Positions 39,905 to 49,217 of a stretch of DNA of 64,000 nucleotides are shown piece by piece. This DNA comes from Achromobacter seleniivolatilans (GTDB lineage Bacteria; Pseudomonadota; Gammaproteobacteria; Burkholderiales; Burkholderiaceae_B). The notes beneath the pieces are model-generated. The model did not search any database, had not been told where the DNA came from, and saw nothing but the letters and a program-made list of their open reading frames with translations. The stretch lies in contig NZ_CP132976.1 in NCBI RefSeq assembly GCF_030864005.1, forward strand, positions 1,426,001 to 1,490,000, written 5' to 3'. Numbering within the stretch: position 1 is the first letter of the stretch; each line of letters begins with the position of its first letter. The translations under genes and the position numbers were made by a program.

Positions 39905-40255
39905 CGGCTAAAGATTCAGGTAATATTCAGGTTCCTGTAAGAACGAGAGCATGGCGGTTTGCGCGCTTCGCGGTTGCCTCAGGCACCCGGCGCCTATTCC
40001 GCCCCTTATGACCGAAGACCCTCCTCCTAGCAGGGCGCCGCAACCGCTGCGGTGCCCAATGACCCTTCTTTCTATATCTACGGCAACCGGCTTGCGCCGG
40101 CGCGCCCATCCGGCCCGCGCCAACGCTGCGACTCCGCAGCTGGCCTGCCGCGCCCCGCCACAAGCCGCACAGCCGGCGTCCGCCCGCATCCCCACGCTAG
40201 TCCAGACTTTTCCTGACGCCTCTAGGCGTCCGCACCTGTTTTCCGTGGAATAACG
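39905..40255 (+). other. Leader/intergenic region upstream of the TerC gene with tandem repeat
   Basis: These 351 bases hold no convincing gene. Two copies of ATTCAGGT (39914-39921, 39925-39932) are 11 bases apart, one helical turn, as in sites for OmpR/PhoB/PmrA-type regulators. A hairpin GACGCCT/AGGCGTC (40215-40230) lies just before the weak ribosome site (GTGGAA). I looked for the manganese (yybP-ykoY) riboswitch that often precedes TerC genes and did not find its core. Confidence 0.4.
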
Positions 40256-41845
40256 ATGATTTTCGAATGGATGAACGACCCTACCGCCTGGCTCGGCCTG
40301 GCGACGCTGGTCATTCTTGAGATTGTGCTGGGTATCGACAACCTGGTGTTCATTGCGATTTTGGCCGACAAACTGCCGCCCGCGCAGCGCAACCGCGCGC
40401 GGATGATCGGCCTGACGTTGGCGATGGTGATGCGCCTGGGCCTGCTGGCCAGTATTGCGTGGGTGGTGACGCTGACCGAGCCGCTATTTTCGATGCTGGG
40501 CACGGAGATATCCGGCCGCGACCTGATCCTGATATCAGGCGGCTTGTTCTTGCTGTTCAAGGGCACGATGGAACTGCATGAGCGGGTGGAAGGCAGTTCC
40601 GCCCATGACAGCGGCCAAAAGCCGCAGCATGCGGTGTTCTGGCAAGTCATCTTGCAGATCGTGGTGCTGGACGCGGTGTTTTCGCTGGATTCCGTCATCA
40701 CAGCCGTGGGCATGGTGCAGGAACTGAGCATCATGATGATCGCCGTCGTGCTGGCCATGGCCGTCATGATGTTGGCCAGCCGCCCGCTCATGACGTTCGT
40801 GGGACGCCATCCGACAGTGGTGATCCTGTGTCTGGGCCTGTTGCTGATGATTGGTTTCAGTCTGGTCGCCGAAGGTTTGGGCTTCCACGTGCCCAAGGGG
40901 TATCTGTACGCCGCGATCGGTTTTTCGATTTTGATCGAGTTGTGCAACCAGTTGGCGCGCCGCAACCGGGCCCGTGGCACGCATGCGTTGGGACGTCGCC
41001 AGCGCACCGCGCAGACCGTATTGCGATTGCTGCGCGCCGGCCGCAGCGGCGGCCTGCCCGGCCAGACTGCTCCGCAGGCGGACGAAATGGTCGCACTGGT
41101 AGATAGTGTGGGCGACGAGCCAGCGTTCGCGCCCGAGGAAAGCTCGATGATCGAACGCGTGCTGTCCATCGGCGCGCGAGATGTGCGATCAATTATGGTT
41201 CCGCGTGGCGACATGATCTGGCTGGACGTGAGCGACGCGCCCGACGCCATCGTGCGCAAATTTGCATCGGGCCATTCCCGCTTGCCGCTGTGCGCGGGCG
41301 ACCCCGCCAATGTGCTGGGGGTGCTGCACTTTAAGGATCTGTTGCCGCTTTTGACCAACCCCGGTGCGATAGACCTGGTCGAACTGGCCCGCGAAGCGCG
41401 CTATGTGATGGAGACCACGCCCGTACTGAAGGTGCTGGACGAACTGCGCGCCACGCGTGACCACATGCTGATCGTGGTGGACGAACACGGCGTCTGCGAA
41501 GGCCTGGTCACGCCGCTGGATGTGCTGACCGCCGTGGCAGGCGACCTTCCTGAGCACCAGGATGATCAGCCCGATGCGTTGCAGTTGTCCGATGGTTCCT
41601 GGCTGCTGGATGGGCGGCTGGCTGTTGGTGAAGCAGCCCGCTTGCTGGATGTGCCGGCGCTGGATGAGGAATACCCGGATGCCACCTTGGCAGGTTGCCT
41701 GTTGCGCGCCGGGGGCCGTATTCCTGATGCGGGCGATACCGTGGCATGGCGCGATTGGCGCTTTGAAGTGACCCGCCGCGACGGCTTGCGTGTTGAGCAG
41801 GTGCGGGCTCGCAGAATTGATCAGGAGCATGGCGCAGTGGCATAA
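40256..41845 (+). CDS. TerC family membrane protein with CBS and CorC domains (YoaE/YegH-like)
   Basis: A 529-residue protein. The first 230 residues are a seven-helix TerC domain with the acidic motifs [15 protein letters not shown] and [15 protein letters not shown], which bind metal in this family. A paired CBS region follows (about 290-420: [35 protein letters not shown]) and then a CorC/HlyC domain (about 435-520). TerC relatives handle Mn2+ or couple metal export to protein secretion; E. coli YegH/YoaE have the same plan. Function here is inferred as metal homeostasis. A strong terminator follows, so it is a single-gene transcript. Confidence 0.88.
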   Translation: MIFEWMNDPTAWLGLATLVILEIVLGIDNLVFIAILADKLPPAQRNRARMIGLTLAMVMRLGLLASIAWVVTLTEPLFSMLGTEISGRDLILISGGLFLLFKGTMELHERVEGSSAHDSGQKPQHAVFWQVILQIVVLDAVFSLDSVITAVGMVQELSIMMIAVVLAMAVMMLASRPLMTFVGRHPTVVILCLGLLLMIGFSLVAEGLGFHVPKGYLYAAIGFSILIELCNQLARRNRARGTHALGRRQRTAQTVLRLLRAGRSGGLPGQTAPQADEMVALVDSVGDEPAFAPEESSMIERVLSIGARDVRSIMVPRGDMIWLDVSDAPDAIVRKFASGHSRLPLCAGDPANVLGVLHFKDLLPLLTNPGAIDLVELAREARYVMETTPVLKVLDELRATRDHMLIVVDEHGVCEGLVTPLDVLTAVAGDLPEHQDDQPDALQLSDGSWLLDGRLAVGEAARLLDVPALDEEYPDATLAGCLLRAGGRIPDAGDTVAWRDWRFEVTRRDGLRVEQVRARRIDQEHGAVA

Positions 41846-41869
41846 AAATAAAGCGCGTACGCATTATTG

Positions 41870-41907
41870 CAGCGGAGTATTCCGAAAGAATATTCCGCTG
41901 TTTTTTT
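41870..41907 (+). terminator. Rho-independent terminator of the TerC gene
   Basis: CAGCGGAGTATTC (41870-41882), CGAAA loop, GAATATTCCGCTG (41888-41900), then seven T. One G-T wobble in a 13-base stem. Confidence 0.95.
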
Positions 41908-42124
41908 GCAACAACGTAACCTCGCTATAGCGCGCAGACCCTTGTCACAGCAGGGAAATATGGCGTTTCGGGGGGGCGGGTAGATGCTGTTGGTGAAATT
42001 AAAACTCTATGCCAATATTGCGACAGATTTCAGCTTTGTCAGAAATTTCCTAACGCTTTGTAAATAGCTTCATTCGGTATCCGTTGGTGTTTGTGGTTTG
42101 TTATCTCTTACTGGGGAACAACGC

Positions 42125-42946
42125 ATGCGCAGTATTCGGTCCGCAAGTGAGGGATTTCGTAGGGCAGGAGCGGTAGCGCTGGTCGGGATCGGTGCAACGT
42201 CATGCTTGTCTTCAAGCGTGTTCGCGCAATCTGCCGATGACGCCAATAAGAGTAATAATCCGCTGAATCTGGCTCCGTCTCTGAATTTTCAGAACTACTA
42301 CACGCCGACGCTCTACGGCACCAACGCGCATACCAATGATTTTCTGATCCGGCCGACGATTCCGATCGCACCCGGCGATTGGATCGGCGTGCCGCAAATT
42401 TTTCGCATGACTGCTCCGGTCAGCACCCGTCCGCAGGCGGACGGCGGCTACAAGACCGGGCTGGGCGACCTCAACGTTTTCGATATTTTCCTGTTGCAGC
42501 AGGGCGTGGTGGACATCGGTATCGGTCCCATGCTGACCATGCCCACGGCAACCAGCCCGGAATTGGGTGCAGGCAAGTGGTCGGGCGGCCTGGCGGCCGT
42601 GGCGGTCCATGCCAGCAAGGAAGGGCTGCTGGGCGGTCTGGTGCAATGGCAGCATTCGTTCGCCGGGCAGAGCGCGCGCGACACGGTGCACACCGCAACC
42701 TTTCAGCCCTTCATCATCCGGAACCTGCCGCAAGGCTGGTATGTGCGGTCCACGGCTACGTGGACATTCGACCTGCAAAAGAACAACTACACCATTCCTG
42801 TCGGCCTGGGCGGCGGCAAGGCATGGCGCGTGGGCAAGAACATCTTCAACGTTTTTGTTGAACCGCAATGGACCGTGGCGCATAAGGGCGAAGGACTGCC
42901 TCAGTTCACGGCGTTCGCCGGTTTGAACATCACGTTTGCACACTGA
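42125..42946 (+). CDS. Outer-membrane beta-barrel protein (phenol MetA-like family)
   Basis: A 273-residue exported protein: signal peptide (VALVGIGATSCLSSSVFAQ) and then alternating amphipathic strands ending in GLNITFAH, a typical outer-membrane end. Phrases such as NPLNLAPSLNFQNYYTPTLYG and KTGLGDLNVFDIFLLQ fit the PF13557-type barrels often annotated as transporters. The substrate is unknown. GGGGAA precedes the ATG at 42125. It is the first gene of a long plus-strand run that ends at 58600; a second barrel of the same type is at 44458. The 279-base gap before it starts with the TerC terminator and then holds AT-rich promoter-like sequence. Confidence 0.7.
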   Translation: MRSIRSASEGFRRAGAVALVGIGATSCLSSSVFAQSADDANKSNNPLNLAPSLNFQNYYTPTLYGTNAHTNDFLIRPTIPIAPGDWIGVPQIFRMTAPVSTRPQADGGYKTGLGDLNVFDIFLLQQGVVDIGIGPMLTMPTATSPELGAGKWSGGLAAVAVHASKEGLLGGLVQWQHSFAGQSARDTVHTATFQPFIIRNLPQGWYVRSTATWTFDLQKNNYTIPVGLGGGKAWRVGKNIFNVFVEPQWTVAHKGEGLPQFTAFAGLNITFAH

Positions 42947-42986
42947 CGCGGGCCCATCTGGCGCCGCAGTTTTCAGGAGTGACCGC

Positions 42987-44396
42987 ATGGGTAGCGTTGT
43001 TTCGTCATTACGCAGGTTGGGCGTGGCAGCCGGGTTGATGACCGGCGTGATCACGCTCGCCGGGTGTGTCAGCCAGCAGGCAAAGGCGCCACCGCAGGCT
43101 GACAGCGTGCGCGCAATCGCCAAGGAGGCATATCTCTATGCCTACCCGATGCTCTACAACTACAAGACCATGTATGTGCAGGCCATCCACCCGGGCGATA
43201 AGGCCTATGTGGGCGGCTTTGGCAAGTTCCGCCATTACTCCCAGCCCTATACCCCTGAAAACCGCGAGATTGTCACCCCGAACAACGACACGCCTTACTC
43301 CTGGGCCTGGCTGGATTTGCGCGCCCAACCTTGGGTGCTGAGTCTGCCCGCCACCCCGAAGGGGCGCTACAACGTTTTCCAGATGGTCGATCTGTATACC
43401 TACAACTTCGCGTACGCGGGGGTGCGGTCTACGGGGTTTGGCGCGGGCAATTATCTGATCGCGGGCCCGCACTGGAACGGCGGCACGCCAAAAGGCATCA
43501 CGAAAGTGTTGCGTTCCGAGACGGATTTTGTCGCCATCCTGGGGCGCACGAGTCTGAACGGCGCTGCCGACGTGAAGAACGTGCAGGCGCTACAGGCGAA
43601 GTACCAATTGCGGCCTCTCAATGCGTTTGAACGACAGCCCGCGCCCGCTGCCGCCGCGCCGGTGGATTGGCTGCCTTGGGATGAGCCGCGCGCGACCTCG
43701 GTGGACTTCATCGCTTATCTGAACCAGCTGTTGCAGTTCACGCAGCCGCAGCCTGCTGGCGAAGAGGCCATGATGCGCCGCTTCGCCACGATAGGCATCG
43801 CGCCGGGCAAGCCGTTTGATGCATCCAAGCTGGACGCTGCCACGCGCCAATCCATCGCCGACGGTGTCGCAGACGCCAAGGCAGCGCTGTTGCAGGCCCA
43901 GAAACAGACGCGCTCTTCCATCGGTCTGTTCGGATCGCGCGAGGCCATGGGCAGCGACTACACCAAGCGCGCCGTGGCGGCCGCGATGGGCATATACGGC
44001 AACTCAAAGGAAGAAGCGATCTACCTGGGCTACGAGGAAGACGCACAGGGCAATCCGCTGGACGGCAGCAAGGCCTATGTGATCCGGTTCGAACCAGGCC
44101 AGTTGCCACCGGTGCAGTTTTTCTGGTCCATGACGCTGTATGACTTGCCGGGCCGTCATCTGGTCGAAAACCCCATCAAACGCTATGCGATCGGCGACCG
44201 TACGCCCGGTCTTAAATATGGCAAGGACGGCTCATTGACGCTCTATGTGCAGCATGCTCGGCCCGCCAAGGGCAATGAGTCGAATTGGCTGCCGGCGCCA
44301 GAGGGCAAATTCAATATTGTTGCCAGGTTCTACGGTCCCAAACCGGCGGTCATCGATGGCACATGGAAGCTGCCGAAAGCGGAATTAGCGCCATGA
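42987..44396 (+). CDS. DUF1254/DUF1214 lipoprotein
   Basis: A 469-residue lipoprotein. The signal ends in a lipobox (ITLAGC, Cys at about residue 27). The DUF1254 half begins EAYLYAYPMLYNYKTMY and includes IVTPNNDTPYSWAWLDLRAQ; the DUF1214 half has FFWSMTLYDLPGRHLVENP and ends in NIVARFYGPKP. The biochemical role of these paired domains is unknown; they are widespread in soil and marine bacteria. CAGGAG precedes the ATG at 42987. It follows the first barrel gene by 40 bases. Confidence 0.87.
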   Translation: MGSVVSSLRRLGVAAGLMTGVITLAGCVSQQAKAPPQADSVRAIAKEAYLYAYPMLYNYKTMYVQAIHPGDKAYVGGFGKFRHYSQPYTPENREIVTPNNDTPYSWAWLDLRAQPWVLSLPATPKGRYNVFQMVDLYTYNFAYAGVRSTGFGAGNYLIAGPHWNGGTPKGITKVLRSETDFVAILGRTSLNGAADVKNVQALQAKYQLRPLNAFERQPAPAAAAPVDWLPWDEPRATSVDFIAYLNQLLQFTQPQPAGEEAMMRRFATIGIAPGKPFDASKLDAATRQSIADGVADAKAALLQAQKQTRSSIGLFGSREAMGSDYTKRAVAAAMGIYGNSKEEAIYLGYEEDAQGNPLDGSKAYVIRFEPGQLPPVQFFWSMTLYDLPGRHLVENPIKRYAIGDRTPGLKYGKDGSLTLYVQHARPAKGNESNWLPAPEGKFNIVARFYGPKPAVIDGTWKLPKAELAP

Positions 44397-44457
44397 GGCG
44401 TCGTGCGGGCCGGTGCAAGCAAGGCACGCTGTTGCAGCAAGTACAAGGGAAAGAGTG

Positions 44458-45441
44458 ATGCGGATACTCGTCAGCAGTTTCTTTCGTGGCAAGGGTGTGA
44501 TGGCCGGACTGGCGGCCGCGGCCGCGTTGGCCGCGCCGGTCGCCGCGTGGGCCACGGAGGGGGCCTTGGGCCGGCAGGTGACGGGCACTAATGTGCAACC
44601 CAATGCCGGCATCGTATCGCCGGAGCCTATTTGGGCCGTGAATTTTGCGGAGATCTACCTGGACGGCAACATCAGCGGCAGCCGCAGCGTGCCCGTAGGG
44701 GGCAAGACAACGTTAGGGATAGACGGCAAAGTGGCGTTCACGCTTGCGACCGTCCTGAAAACCTGGGATACGGGACCGGGACGCTGGAACTTCGCTTCCA
44801 GTTTTACCTTGCCCTATGTCTGGACCAAGGTAAGCGCCGGAGTCACCGGGCCTGGGGGCAGGACGGTAGGCCAGACCGATACCGCCTCGAACCTGTTCGA
44901 CCTGTATTTTTCGCCCATTATCGCGGGCTACCATTTTTCAGAGACGTCGCATCTGGCACTCAGTTTTAATTTCTGGGCGCCCACCGGCAAATACGACGCC
45001 AACAACCTGGCCAACCCCAGTCTGAATAACTGGACCTTCATTCCACAGGTGGCCTACACGAAGATTTTTCCGGAGTCCGGGTTTCAACTGGACACGGTCG
45101 CTGGCGTGCAGTTCTACACACGCAACAATGCTACTGACTATCGCAACGCGCCTGTCTTCAGCATGGACGTAATGGGCCGCAAGATGTTCAGCAATGGCGT
45201 CAGCGCCGGTCTGGTGCTGGGCACGATACAACAACTGGGCAACGACAAGGGTCCCACAGCCGATCGGCTCAATGGCTTTCGGGGACGCGACTGGGCGCTG
45301 GGCCCAATCGTGACATACGACAGAAAGCTGGCCGACAAGCGATCGCTGTCGTTGGGCCTGCGCTGGGTGCCCACCATCAGCAGCACGAACCGTCTGGACA
45401 GCAGCAGCACCTTCATGGCGAGCGCCACGCTGGTGTTTTAA
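44458..45441 (+). CDS. Outer-membrane beta-barrel protein (phenol MetA-like family), second copy
   Basis: A 327-residue exported protein with a signal peptide (GLAAAAALAAPVAAWA) and a beta-barrel ending in FMASATLVF, with a C-terminal Phe as usual for outer-membrane proteins. SPEPIWAVNFAEIYLDGNIS and HLALSFNFWAPTGKYDANN match the PF13557-type family. It is of the same general class as 42125-42946 but clearly diverged. AAGGGA precedes the ATG at 44458. Placed between the DUF1254 lipoprotein and the FGE gene, it may give the sulfatase system a route through the outer membrane. Confidence 0.75.
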   Translation: MRILVSSFFRGKGVMAGLAAAAALAAPVAAWATEGALGRQVTGTNVQPNAGIVSPEPIWAVNFAEIYLDGNISGSRSVPVGGKTTLGIDGKVAFTLATVLKTWDTGPGRWNFASSFTLPYVWTKVSAGVTGPGGRTVGQTDTASNLFDLYFSPIIAGYHFSETSHLALSFNFWAPTGKYDANNLANPSLNNWTFIPQVAYTKIFPESGFQLDTVAGVQFYTRNNATDYRNAPVFSMDVMGRKMFSNGVSAGLVLGTIQQLGNDKGPTADRLNGFRGRDWALGPIVTYDRKLADKRSLSLGLRWVPTISSTNRLDSSSTFMASATLVF

Positions 45442-45517
45442 GCCTTACGAGCATCTATCGGGCTGCCCGAAAGCCGGGCGGCGGTCAGCAAGATACGTCT
45501 GTTATCGGGTGATTGAT

Positions 45518-46681
45518 ATGGCGAAGCAAACACAAGGGAAATTCCGGCTGGTTGGCGCATTGCTGTTGGGCGGCGTGGCGCTGGGCGTCGCGGCCAGCGC
45601 AAGTTATCTGGTGCTGGGCGACGATGGCCGGCCTGAACCTGTCAAAGTGGTGCTGGGCGACGGCAAGACCGGCCCCCCGGGCATGGCGTGGGTGCCCGGC
45701 CGCGAATTTCTGATGGGCAGCAGCCACAAGCTGGCGCAACCCAACGAAATGCCAGCCCACAAAGTGGGCGTCAGCGGCTTCTGGATGGATGTGAACGACG
45801 TGACCAATGCGCAGTTCCGACGCTTCGTGCAGGCGACGGGTTATGTCACCACGGCGGAACAGAAGCCCAAATGGGAAGACCTGGAAGTGCAGTTGCCCCC
45901 AGGTACTCCGCGCCCTGACGACAGCCTGCTGGTGCCTGGCGCCATGGTGTTTGTCGGCACGGAATCTGAAGTGTCCTTGCGTGACTACTCGCGCTGGTGG
46001 CGTTATGTGGCGGGCGCTAGTTGGAAACACCCGCAAGGCCCCGGCAGTTCGATCGAGGGCAAGGACGATCATCCCGTCGTCCAGGTGTCGTATGAAGATG
46101 CCAAGGCCTATGCCAAATGGGCCGGCAAACGGCTGCCGACCGAAACCGAATGGGAGATGGCGGCCCGAGGCGGGTTGGAGCAGGCCACCTACACCTGGGG
46201 CGAAGAATTGCTGCCGCAGGGCAAGGCCATGGCCAACATTTGGGACACCCAGCAAAAGCAGCCGTTTCCCGTGGTCAAGGACGAAAAGGTTCAAGTGGGC
46301 ACGATGCCCGTGGGCAGCTTTTCACCCAATGGTTATGGGCTGTTCGACATGGCGGGCAACGTCTGGCAATGGACCTCCGACTGGTATCGCGCCGACGCCT
46401 TCAAGATTCAAGCGCAGTATCGCCGCGCGCCGGTGGACCCGGCGGGCCCGGCCGATAGCTTCGATCCAGACGATGGCATCGTGCCCGTGGGCGCGCCCAA
46501 GCGCGTCACGCGCGGCGGCTCGTTCTTGTGCAGCGACACGTATTGCATCAGCTATCGCACCAGCGCACGGCGTGGCACAGATCCGATGAATGGCATGTCG
46601 CACCTGGGCTTTCGTACGGTCATGACAACGCAGCAGTGGAAGCTGGCGCAGACGCAGAAAAATGGGATCGCCAGCCGGTAG
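45518..46681 (+). CDS. Formylglycine-generating enzyme (sulfatase-modifying factor), membrane-anchored
   Basis: A 387-residue protein. One N-terminal hydrophobic segment (VGALLLGGVALGVAASASYLVL) acts as anchor or signal; the FGE-sulfatase domain fills the rest (MAWVPGREFLMGSS, FWMDVNDVTNAQFRRFV, RLPTETEWEMAARGG, GLFDMAGNVWQWTSDWY). Both catalytic cysteines of true FGE are present as C338-x4-C343 in RGGSFLCSDTYCISYR. The enzyme would turn a sulfatase active-site Cys into formylglycine, using O2 and Cu. Its probable client, a sulfatase, is 8 kb downstream in the same run. The ribosome site is weak; the ATG at 45518 is the start with the best signal sequence. Confidence 0.88.
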   Translation: MAKQTQGKFRLVGALLLGGVALGVAASASYLVLGDDGRPEPVKVVLGDGKTGPPGMAWVPGREFLMGSSHKLAQPNEMPAHKVGVSGFWMDVNDVTNAQFRRFVQATGYVTTAEQKPKWEDLEVQLPPGTPRPDDSLLVPGAMVFVGTESEVSLRDYSRWWRYVAGASWKHPQGPGSSIEGKDDHPVVQVSYEDAKAYAKWAGKRLPTETEWEMAARGGLEQATYTWGEELLPQGKAMANIWDTQQKQPFPVVKDEKVQVGTMPVGSFSPNGYGLFDMAGNVWQWTSDWYRADAFKIQAQYRRAPVDPAGPADSFDPDDGIVPVGAPKRVTRGGSFLCSDTYCISYRTSARRGTDPMNGMSHLGFRTVMTTQQWKLAQTQKNGIASR

Positions 46682-46759
46682 GACATAAACGGCCGCACAG
46701 GCCAAATTCGACGGCGCCGCCGCGCAACGCGGCCCGTGCCCCGTCAAACAGGAGAGGGA

Positions 46760-47737
46760 ATGCCGACCGTCTACCGCGACAACATCCTTGACTTGGAACG
46801 CGCCATTGCGCAGTCGGTTCTAGGGCAGGATGGCGTAATCCGCGAAGTGCTGCTTGGATTGCTGGCAGACGGCCACGTGCTGCTGGAAAGCCTGCCTGGC
46901 TTGGCCAAGACCCGCACCGTCAAGGCGTTGGCCGCGCATCTGGCGGCTGACATGAGCCGCATTCAGTTCACGCCGGATTTGCTGCCATCAGACATCACCG
47001 GCGCCGAGGTTCTGCAACAGGACGCTCAGGGGCAGAACCATATTCAGTTTCAGCAAGGCCCTTTGTTTGGAAACCTGATTCTGGCCGACGAAATCAACCG
47101 CGCTCCGGCCAAGGTGCAAGCTGCCTTGCTGGAAGCCATGGAAGAACGGCAAATCACCGTCGCGGGCACGACGCACCGGATGCCGGGACTGTTTATGGTG
47201 CTGGCCACGCAAAATCCGATTGAACAGGAAGGCACGTATCCCTTGCCCGAAGCGCAAATGGACCGCTTCATCATGAAGATTCAGCTGGATTATCCCGATG
47301 CGGACAGCGAGATCCGGATGTTGTCCTTATTGCGCGGTGAATCCCGTCAGGATGACGCGCCTGCCCAGGCGCGCATGACGCAAGAGACGCTCTTCGCCTG
47401 CCGCGCAGAGATCAATCAGGTGCACGTGTCAGACGCGCTGGACCATTATCTGGTGGATCTGGTCAATGCGACCCGGCGGCCGGCCAACTTCGACGCGGAC
47501 TTGGCGCGGTGGATTCAAGTTGGCGCGAGTCCCCGCGGCGCCATCGCGCTGGACAAGGTGGCGCGCGCCCATGCGTGGCTGGCAGGGCAGGATTTTTCGT
47601 CGCCCGACGATGTCCGCATGGCGGCCAAACCGGTGCTGCGGCATCGGCTGCATTTGTCTTACGACGCCGTGGCCGATGGCGTGACTGCGGATCAGGTCAT
47701 CGACAAACTGCTGGATGTCGTTGCTATTCCTGTGTGA
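46760..47737 (+). CDS. MoxR family AAA+ ATPase
   Basis: A 325-residue cytoplasmic AAA+ chaperone. Walker A is SLPGLAKT (GxPGxxKT type), Walker B LILADEINRAPAKVQAALLEAMEE, and the sensor region ATQNPIEQEGTYPLPEAQMDRF is classic MoxR. MoxR proteins act with VWA-domain partners in the maturation of enzymes or complexes. AGGAG precedes the ATG at 46760. It heads a tightly packed module in which every neighbour up to BatD is overlapping or within five bases. Confidence 0.93.
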   Translation: MPTVYRDNILDLERAIAQSVLGQDGVIREVLLGLLADGHVLLESLPGLAKTRTVKALAAHLAADMSRIQFTPDLLPSDITGAEVLQQDAQGQNHIQFQQGPLFGNLILADEINRAPAKVQAALLEAMEERQITVAGTTHRMPGLFMVLATQNPIEQEGTYPLPEAQMDRFIMKIQLDYPDADSEIRMLSLLRGESRQDDAPAQARMTQETLFACRAEINQVHVSDALDHYLVDLVNATRRPANFDADLARWIQVGASPRGAIALDKVARAHAWLAGQDFSSPDDVRMAAKPVLRHRLHLSYDAVADGVTADQVIDKLLDVVAIPV

Positions 47738-47742
47738 GCCCG

Positions 47743-48720
47743 ATGATGCCTGCCACTACCGCCATCGCTCCCGACGTCCAGGTCCGCATCCCGGATCTGA
47801 TGGCGCTTGAGCCGGCGGCGCGAGGGCTGCGTTTTTCCAGCCGCCAGCCAGTCAATAGCATCCTGGCCGGTCAGCACGGATCAAGGCTGCGCGGCCGGGG
47901 GCTGGACTTCGAGGAGTTGCGGCGGTATCTGCCGGGTGATGACTTGCGCCAGTTGGACTGGCGGGCCTCGCAACGGCTGGGCAAGCCTTATGTGCGCACG
48001 TATAGCGAAGAGCGCGACCGTCCTGTGCTGGTCGTGGTGGACCAGCGCATGGGCATGTATTTTGGGTCGGTCCGCAGCTTCAAATCCGTGGTGGCCGCCC
48101 GATTGGCGGGTGTGTCCGCATGGATGGCCTATCAGGCAGGTGATCGCGTCGGTGGCCTGGTGTTCAGCGATGATGGCATTGATCAGGTGCGCCCGTTGCG
48201 CAGCCGCGAACGCATACAGGCGCTGTTTGCCGCCATTGTCAGGCGCAATCAGGCGCTACGGGCGGATGCGCCAGATGTAGACGCGTCTGCCCGCTTGAAC
48301 GAAGCGCTGCAAGCGGCCTTGGCCAGTGCGCCGCATGACTGCCTGGTCTGCCTGATCAGCGATTTTGCTGGCGCGGACGACAACACCTTGCGTCTGCTGC
48401 GCACCCTGGCCGCTCACAACGATGTCATCGCCAGTCTGGTGTATGACCCTTTGGCGGTGCGCCTGCCATTGCATGGCCGGCTGGTCGTGACCCAGGGTGA
48501 GTTGCAGGTGGAGTTGGCCGCAGACCGGCAACAGGTGCGGCAGCCTCTATCTGATTTCTTCACTGGCCGGTTGCGCGATGTGGCCGAACTGCTGCGCCGC
48601 AGCCATGTGCCCTTGCTGTCGATCGACACCGCGGACGATACGCTGACCCAGCTAAGGCGCGAACTGGGCAGGCAGGCCGGCAGCGCTCGTGCGCCGGCTG
48701 GCGGAGGGAGCCGTCCATGA
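47743..48720 (+). CDS. DUF58 domain protein
   Basis: A 325-residue protein with the DUF58 signature GRGLDFEELRRYLPGDDLRQLDWRA (cut: GDDLRQLDWRASQRLGKPYV) and a VWA-like fold after it (RPVLVVVDQRMGMYFGS). The DxSxS metal site is replaced by DQRMGM, as is common in DUF58. These proteins are constant partners of MoxR. It starts five bases after the moxR-like stop (ATG at 47743 or 47746) and overlaps the next gene by ATGA. Confidence 0.9.
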   Translation: MMPATTAIAPDVQVRIPDLMALEPAARGLRFSSRQPVNSILAGQHGSRLRGRGLDFEELRRYLPGDDLRQLDWRASQRLGKPYVRTYSEERDRPVLVVVDQRMGMYFGSVRSFKSVVAARLAGVSAWMAYQAGDRVGGLVFSDDGIDQVRPLRSRERIQALFAAIVRRNQALRADAPDVDASARLNEALQAALASAPHDCLVCLISDFAGADDNTLRLLRTLAAHNDVIASLVYDPLAVRLPLHGRLVVTQGELQVELAADRQQVRQPLSDFFTGRLRDVAELLRRSHVPLLSIDTADDTLTQLRRELGRQAGSARAPAGGGSRP

Positions 48721-49217
48721 ATGCGGATACTTCGCCCTCGGTTGACCAGTTGCTTTCCTTGCCGCTCCCTGCGCCGGTCAGCTATTGGCCGCAAACTTGG
48801 GGCTGGGCTGCAGTGCTGTTCGTCGCGGTGCTGCTGGCTGTCGTGCTCACTTGGCGGGCCGCTCGCAACCGTCAACGCAATCGCTATCGGCGGGAAGGCC
48901 TATTGCAACTGGATGCGCTGCGGGTGGCGGCACAGACCGACCCGCTGGCCGCCCGGGAGCTGCCAGCCTTACTCAAGCGCGTGGGTTTGTCCTCGGTAGT
49001 TCAAGACGATAGAGCCAGGGTAGGGGCGTTGACGGGCGCGCAGTGGGTGCGGTTCATGACGGAAGACCACGGCGTTTTTGAGCCGGAAACGGACGCCTTG
49101 CTGCGCACACTGGCGTATGGCCCGCCAGACACGGTGCGCGCCATTGCTCCCGCGCGGCTGCAAGCGCTGTTTGCCGCAAGCCGGCGCTGGATGGAGCAGC
49201 ACCATGTGGCGGCTTGA
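48717..49217 (+). CDS. DUF4381 domain protein
   Basis: A 166-residue protein with one membrane helix (WAAVLFVAVLLAVVLTWRAA) near the N-terminus and a cytoplasmic helical domain (LPALLKRVGLSSV, GAQWVRFMTED). This is the DUF4381 pattern; the gene stands between DUF58 and the first VWA gene in most MoxR-Bat operons. It overlaps both neighbours (ATGA with DUF58, 14 bases with the VWA gene). Confidence 0.9.
   Translation: MNADTSPSVDQLLSLPLPAPVSYWPQTWGWAAVLFVAVLLAVVLTWRAARNRQRNRYRREGLLQLDALRVAAQTDPLAARELPALLKRVGLSSVVQDDRARVGALTGAQWVRFMTEDHGVFEPETDALLRTLAYGPPDTVRAIAPARLQALFAASRRWMEQHHVAA

Noticed and set aside
39951..40253. 100-residue open frame ending 2 bases before the TerC start
   Set aside because: Pro/Arg/Ala-rich with no ribosome site or family resemblance; it looks like chance in GC-rich DNA.
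39905..40255. Manganese (yybP-ykoY) riboswitch upstream of the TerC gene
   Set aside because: The conserved core of that riboswitch is not recognisable on the plus strand.
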